DNA of 64,000 bases from Chionoecetes opilio (lineage: Eukaryota; Arthropoda; Malacostraca; Decapoda; Majidae). The notes beneath the pieces are model-generated. The model ran no database searches, was not told where the DNA came from, and saw nothing but the letters and a program-made list of their open reading frames with translations. Numbering within the stretch: position 1 is the first letter of the stretch; the number at the start of each line of letters is the position of its first letter. The position numbers and the translations under genes are program-made. The stretch is from positions 203,501-267,500 of the forward strand of contig JACEEZ010020305.1 of the NCBI GenBank assembly GCA_016584305.1, written 5' to 3'. This document shows, piece after piece, positions 60,193 to 64,000 of this stretch.

Positions 60193-60408
60193 ACCTGCAA
60201 CTCTTTCATAAGCTTGACGTGAAATTTAATAACATAAGGACACGGTGCAGATAAAATGTACAATAATTCCTACTTTTTTTTTCGCCGTCCTGCACGTGAC
60301 ACAAGCATGAAAGAAGGTAAAGAAGACAAGATGGAAGACCTGATACTATGAGACGCACTAAATTATTTCTATTGTCGTGGCCTTTAAATCCGCAGCACAT
60401 TACGTATA

Positions 60409-60758
60409 GGGGAGGCGGTAGCAGAGTGGTTAGCGTCTCCGACTGGTGTTCTCGGTGACCCGAGTTCGATCCCCAACGAAAACCAAAACCTTTCTGCATC
60501 GTCGAGTGGCCTAAGAACACCCACATGCTTTGCCCATTAACTCTACCTTCAATTGCGAGTGCATCGGAGGACACAGGGGGGCGGCATGAACCTCTCTAAT
60601 CACAGGCGCCACTATAAAAATCTTGCCTGCGCCACCACGGGCGAGGACCAAACATCACAGCCCTCAAGTGAACCTCCAGAGCCTACCATCCCTGGGTCAC
60701 CACTGCCTACAGGCGCTATAGGCCCAACTGTTATATAAAAAAAAAAAAAAAAAAAAAA
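60409..60758 (+). repeat. tRNA-derived SINE with poly-A tail
   Basis: GGCGGTAGCAGAGTGGTTAG (A box) and CCGAGTTCGATCCCC (B box), a body of about 250 bp ending in AGGCGCTATAGGCCCAAC, and about 22 A residues at 60737-60758. It looks nearly full length. Confidence 0.7.
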
Positions 60759-61398
60759 CTATACCACAAAGTGTAGCTACGTAATTTTAAATCATCTACA
60801 CACTCAGTTTCATTTTTCTATATTTACACCTAGTTCATAATACGCTGTTTTGCTGCTATAGTTACACCTAGACTATCTGTTACTCCCTGTTTTTGTTTTT
60901 GTTTTTTATGTGTGTGTGTGTAGGTATAAGCTATTTAAGAAGGGTGTTAAGGTTGGTGGGGGTAGAGGGGAAGGGAAGGTGTAGCTACCGTAGATAACAG
61001 TAAAGTCGCCAGGACAACGTTTCTTTGTTATTTACAGACGTGTGGTAGCGTTAATACTTACATTTCTACATCCATGATTTCAGGAAAGTTAGAAGAGGCT
61101 ATCTGGAAAGTCTGTATCATTTTGTGTCTTCATCTGCGTCATATTAGGGCTATAAATGAACAAATTATAAAAATAAAACCGAGTGGCGACATTGTTATAC
61201 CTACTACAGTAAAGTCGCCAGCTAGTATTTTAACCCAACAGTTGAGTCGCCATGATGTGGTGTGGTGAGGTAAAAACCTTACAACTAAAACCCTTTACAA
61301 ACTCCTTACAAACCCTTTACTGCCCCACATATTGAATGGTCCTAAATAAACCCTGAGAACAACGCCATATGCTGATTTGGGTTATGATGTACACCCAC

Positions 61399-61401
<3 letters not shown>

Positions 61402-61430
<29 letters not shown>
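61402..61430. repeat. (CT)n microsatellite
   Basis: About 29 bp of CT, about 560 bp upstream of the lectin-like ATG. Confidence 0.9.
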
Positions 61431-61434
<4 letters not shown>

Positions 61435-61988
61435 ATCTCTCATGCAACAATTTGTGAAGAAGATGTCACTGCTGACTGTGATGATTGTGCTGCAAATGGT
61501 GATGATGATGATGATTAGTGAGATGGGAAGAAAAATGACCCGGTTATACACACACACAAACACAGTTGCTAATACTGAGCCGCACCTACACGTAGGCAAC
61601 CCCTGGATACATGTCTTCAGTGTCGACCGACCGTGGAATGATAAATGTCAGTAATAAACAGTTGAATTAATAATAAATGACTGAGGCAAACATCAAGACA
61701 AAGTATAGCAGTTAAGATAGCGACACGCACGAGGCACCATGCACGGTGTCATTGCAGAGACGCTATGATTAGCAGGTGGCATCCCCAGAAGGGAGAGTGA
61801 CGGTGATAACAGTGAAGACGCTGCACCACGGTGAGACAAGCTGATGTTTGTGGAAGTGAGGCACCGCGGGTGTCCTCCAGACTATATCAGGCAGACACCC
61901 GCACCGCTTGTCCCACTGCCCGTCCGCCGCAACCCAGCACCACCAAACCCACCCACTCACACGCCCACCCACACTCCCACACGCCAAC

Positions 61989-63865
61989 ATGAAGGCGGCC
62001 GCGATTCTCGCCGTGGCCGCAGGTACAGTCACGGAAGGAGGTCGTGCGGGGCTGAAATATGAAGCTGCATTATTGACTTTCAGGGGCGGCATAAAGGGCC
62101 TGACACTGTCAGGAAATGTTGGATGAGGGACCAAGAACCATTGCATCCCTTACGTATACTTTGTTTACCGTTCCCTGCAAGGGTAATAAAGGGGCTTGTG
62201 TCTTGGTTCCCTCCCTCCCTGTGTCCTCTCCACCACCACTGTCATCACTCACAAGCCTCTCCTCTCTTACAGCCGCGCTCTGTCTCGCCTCAGTTCAGGG
62301 TGAGTACTTGCCAGTGTCTGTGAGGCGTGCCCTGCCCGGGAGGCCGCGGCTCCCCGCCTCGGATGGGGCGTGGCCGCAGCAGGGGTAGGTCATCCTAGGG
62401 TCAGAGGTAAATAAGGGTATACAGGTCATGAGTTCCACGATAGTCATTTCGAGATTCCGTGTGTTTTGGAGACACTTCATAAGCCGTGCCTCCCTAACCA
62501 TCTGGTGGGCGAGGTAACGCTTGTCTATGATGCTATAATAGTAAACACTGATTGACATAATGACTTCATCTATGTGGTATCACTTTTGTTTCTCTCTCTA
62601 AAGCTGCTTGTAAACCCGGATTGGTTGACCTTGGCGATGACGAGGAAGTATGCGTCTACTTTTACCGGAGCAAGAGTACGTGGCACGGCATGAGGACCAA
62701 CTGCCAGGTGCTGGGCTTGGACCTGGCCACGCTGACGGGCACCCTGCACCAGCGCGTCATTCAGTACATCAACAGCCAGCCAGGTGGGCCACATATAGGA
62801 CTGTGTTCAACTTGTTTCTCCAAGTAAGAAAGATTAAAATTTTGAATGAACAATTTAGATTTATTATATTGCATGACTTTTGATTCATTTTGGTTGTATA
62901 GCTTTTTTTTCATTTTATGGAACTCAAACGTCTTTCAGTCATTCTATCACATTTCCTTTACCACGCAAAGTGGATCCAACTGTCACTAAAATGTACTAAC
63001 TAAAAGTTGGTAACAACGGTAAATGGCGAAGAAGTAGCTACTCGCCGATTGTTTGATTTATGTGCAGATTAAGGCGAGAAAATGAGATATCGTATTCATA
63101 TTGATGCTATGGAAAGGGTAACCGTAATTTCTTTTTTTTCCGACACACCGGTACAGTATTGTAGTCAAGACTACGAATACAAAAAAAGGCAAAAAAGCAA
63201 TTTGAAACCATTATTATCTGTTGAGAGGAATTTGAGAGTGGCTGGTTGAGGAAGCAAACTTATGATGTATGATGTATGTACGTACGTAAAACACTTCCAA
63301 AGACTAAGAATCCTACCCGATCTTGGTTTCATATTAATTCATTGAGTAACACGCTATACGTTTTCGCTTGGCTGCTTTTAAGTTTAGACTAAGGAGTTTC
63401 ACGTCTTCATGAGAGCCTTGAGGCAAACTTACGTCACCATGATGCACATATCTCTGTTCCTGTTTCAGACTCTGACCTGAAGGACGAGGCTTTTTGGGCT
63501 GGCGGCACAGACGAGGCATTTGAGGGCAGGTGAGATGATGACGTGACGAGTTTTCTCAGCGCGAGGTCAAAGTTAGTCAGTCCTCAGCACAAAGACAAAC
63601 AAAAATTACGCTTTCTTGAAATCCTCTCATAATCTCACATCCCTTTCCACTTTTATGACGCATTCGTTTCTCCTGCAGCTGGAGGTGGATACACGACAAC
63701 AAGGTGGTTCCCCTGGGCACGCCCCACTGGTACGACTGCAGGAAGACGGATGAGCCTGACGGCGGCACCAAACAGAACTACATGTGTCTCCACAAGCCGA
63801 GCTTCCACTTCAACAGCTGCTATGGCACCGATAACTTATTTGGTATTTGTCAAGACTTCAGTTAG
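61989..63865 (+). CDS. secreted C-type-lectin-like protein (5 coding exons)
   Basis: Exons: 61989-62022, 62273-62299, 62604-62783, 63469-63529, 63679-63865. All joins are in frame and give 162 aa. Residues 1-21 form a signal peptide with an Ala/Leu core and a VQA-A cleavage site. The rest is one C-type lectin-like domain: Cys23 and Cys37, the TWHGMRTNC helix, LATL, the FWAGGTDEAFEGSWRW core, GTPHWY, then Cys137, Cys148 and Cys158. In the sugar-binding loop EPD (126-128) stands where EPN or QPD is usual, and FNS (145-147) stands where WND is expected, so calcium-dependent sugar binding is doubtful. The likely role is a haemolymph or granule protein in innate immunity, inferred from the family only. 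AATAAA at 63963-63968 is a plausible polyadenylation signal. Confidence 0.85.
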
Positions 63866-63962
63866 AGTTCCCGGCAGAGCTCAGCACTCAGCAGTCACCG
63901 CGCGACTTGTTGCTGCTCCTAACCCACCCGCTGGAATTATAATCAAGACAGTCGATCAGTGT

Positions 63963-63968
63963 AATAAA
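63963..63968 (+). terminator. polyadenylation signal of the C-type-lectin-like gene
   Basis: Canonical AATAAA about 98 nt after the stop codon. The cleavage site would fall at or beyond the window end. Confidence 0.55.
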
Positions 63969-64000
63969 ATGAACATACACTATTGCTGAAATCAATAATG

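Overview
This window reads as animal nuclear DNA, most likely from an arthropod and probably a decapod crustacean. The genes are split by GT-AG introns. Very long GA/CT, TA and CA/GT microsatellites are common, and short interspersed AACCT/TTAGG-type tracts (the arthropod telomere unit) recur. The window also holds LINE and tRNA-derived SINE remnants and a small secreted C-type-lectin-like gene. The species call is inference. Nothing looks prokaryotic.

Six genes are supported. (1) 278-7296 (-): ATRIP, the ATR-interacting protein, 13 coding exons in one uninterrupted 702-aa frame. (2) 14626-18132 (-): a single-exon 13-finger C2H2 zinc-finger protein of 1168 aa, with a possible non-coding first exon near 24.5 kb. 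(3) 27994-34049 (-): BORCS6/lyspersin, a subunit of the lysosome-positioning BORC complex, 8 coding exons. (4) 42753-49577 (-): TMEM169, a two-pass membrane protein, 8 coding exons. (5) 52293-55849 (+): RAD9, the 9-1-1 clamp subunit, 8 coding exons, 434 aa. (6) 61989-63865 (+): a secreted C-type-lectin-like protein, 5 coding exons, 162 aa. All exon models were joined by hand from splice sites, reading phase and similarity to remembered family motifs. Each closes in frame.

ATRIP and RAD9 act in the same process: ATRIP brings ATR kinase to RPA-coated single-stranded DNA, and the RAD9 tail recruits TopBP1 to activate ATR. They lie about 45 kb apart. TMEM169 and RAD9 are head to head. The other genes have no evident functional link.

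Between and inside the genes the sequence is dense with small mobile elements. There are four copies of a TTAA-flanked, piggyBac-type MITE and a group of MITEs with GGTA termini, 8-bp target duplications and internal AACCT tracts. There is also a 1.37-kb foldback element, several other inverted-repeat elements, and two copies of an element with a central minisatellite and no visible target duplication. A 3.2-kb inverted-repeat element, itself full of nested debris, sits in a TMEM169 intron. The stretches 9.5-14.6, 18.2-27.9, 36.0-42.7 and 55.9-61.9 kb hold no gene I can support. No new enzymatic or defence system was found. The least familiar content is the set of repeat families and their nesting.
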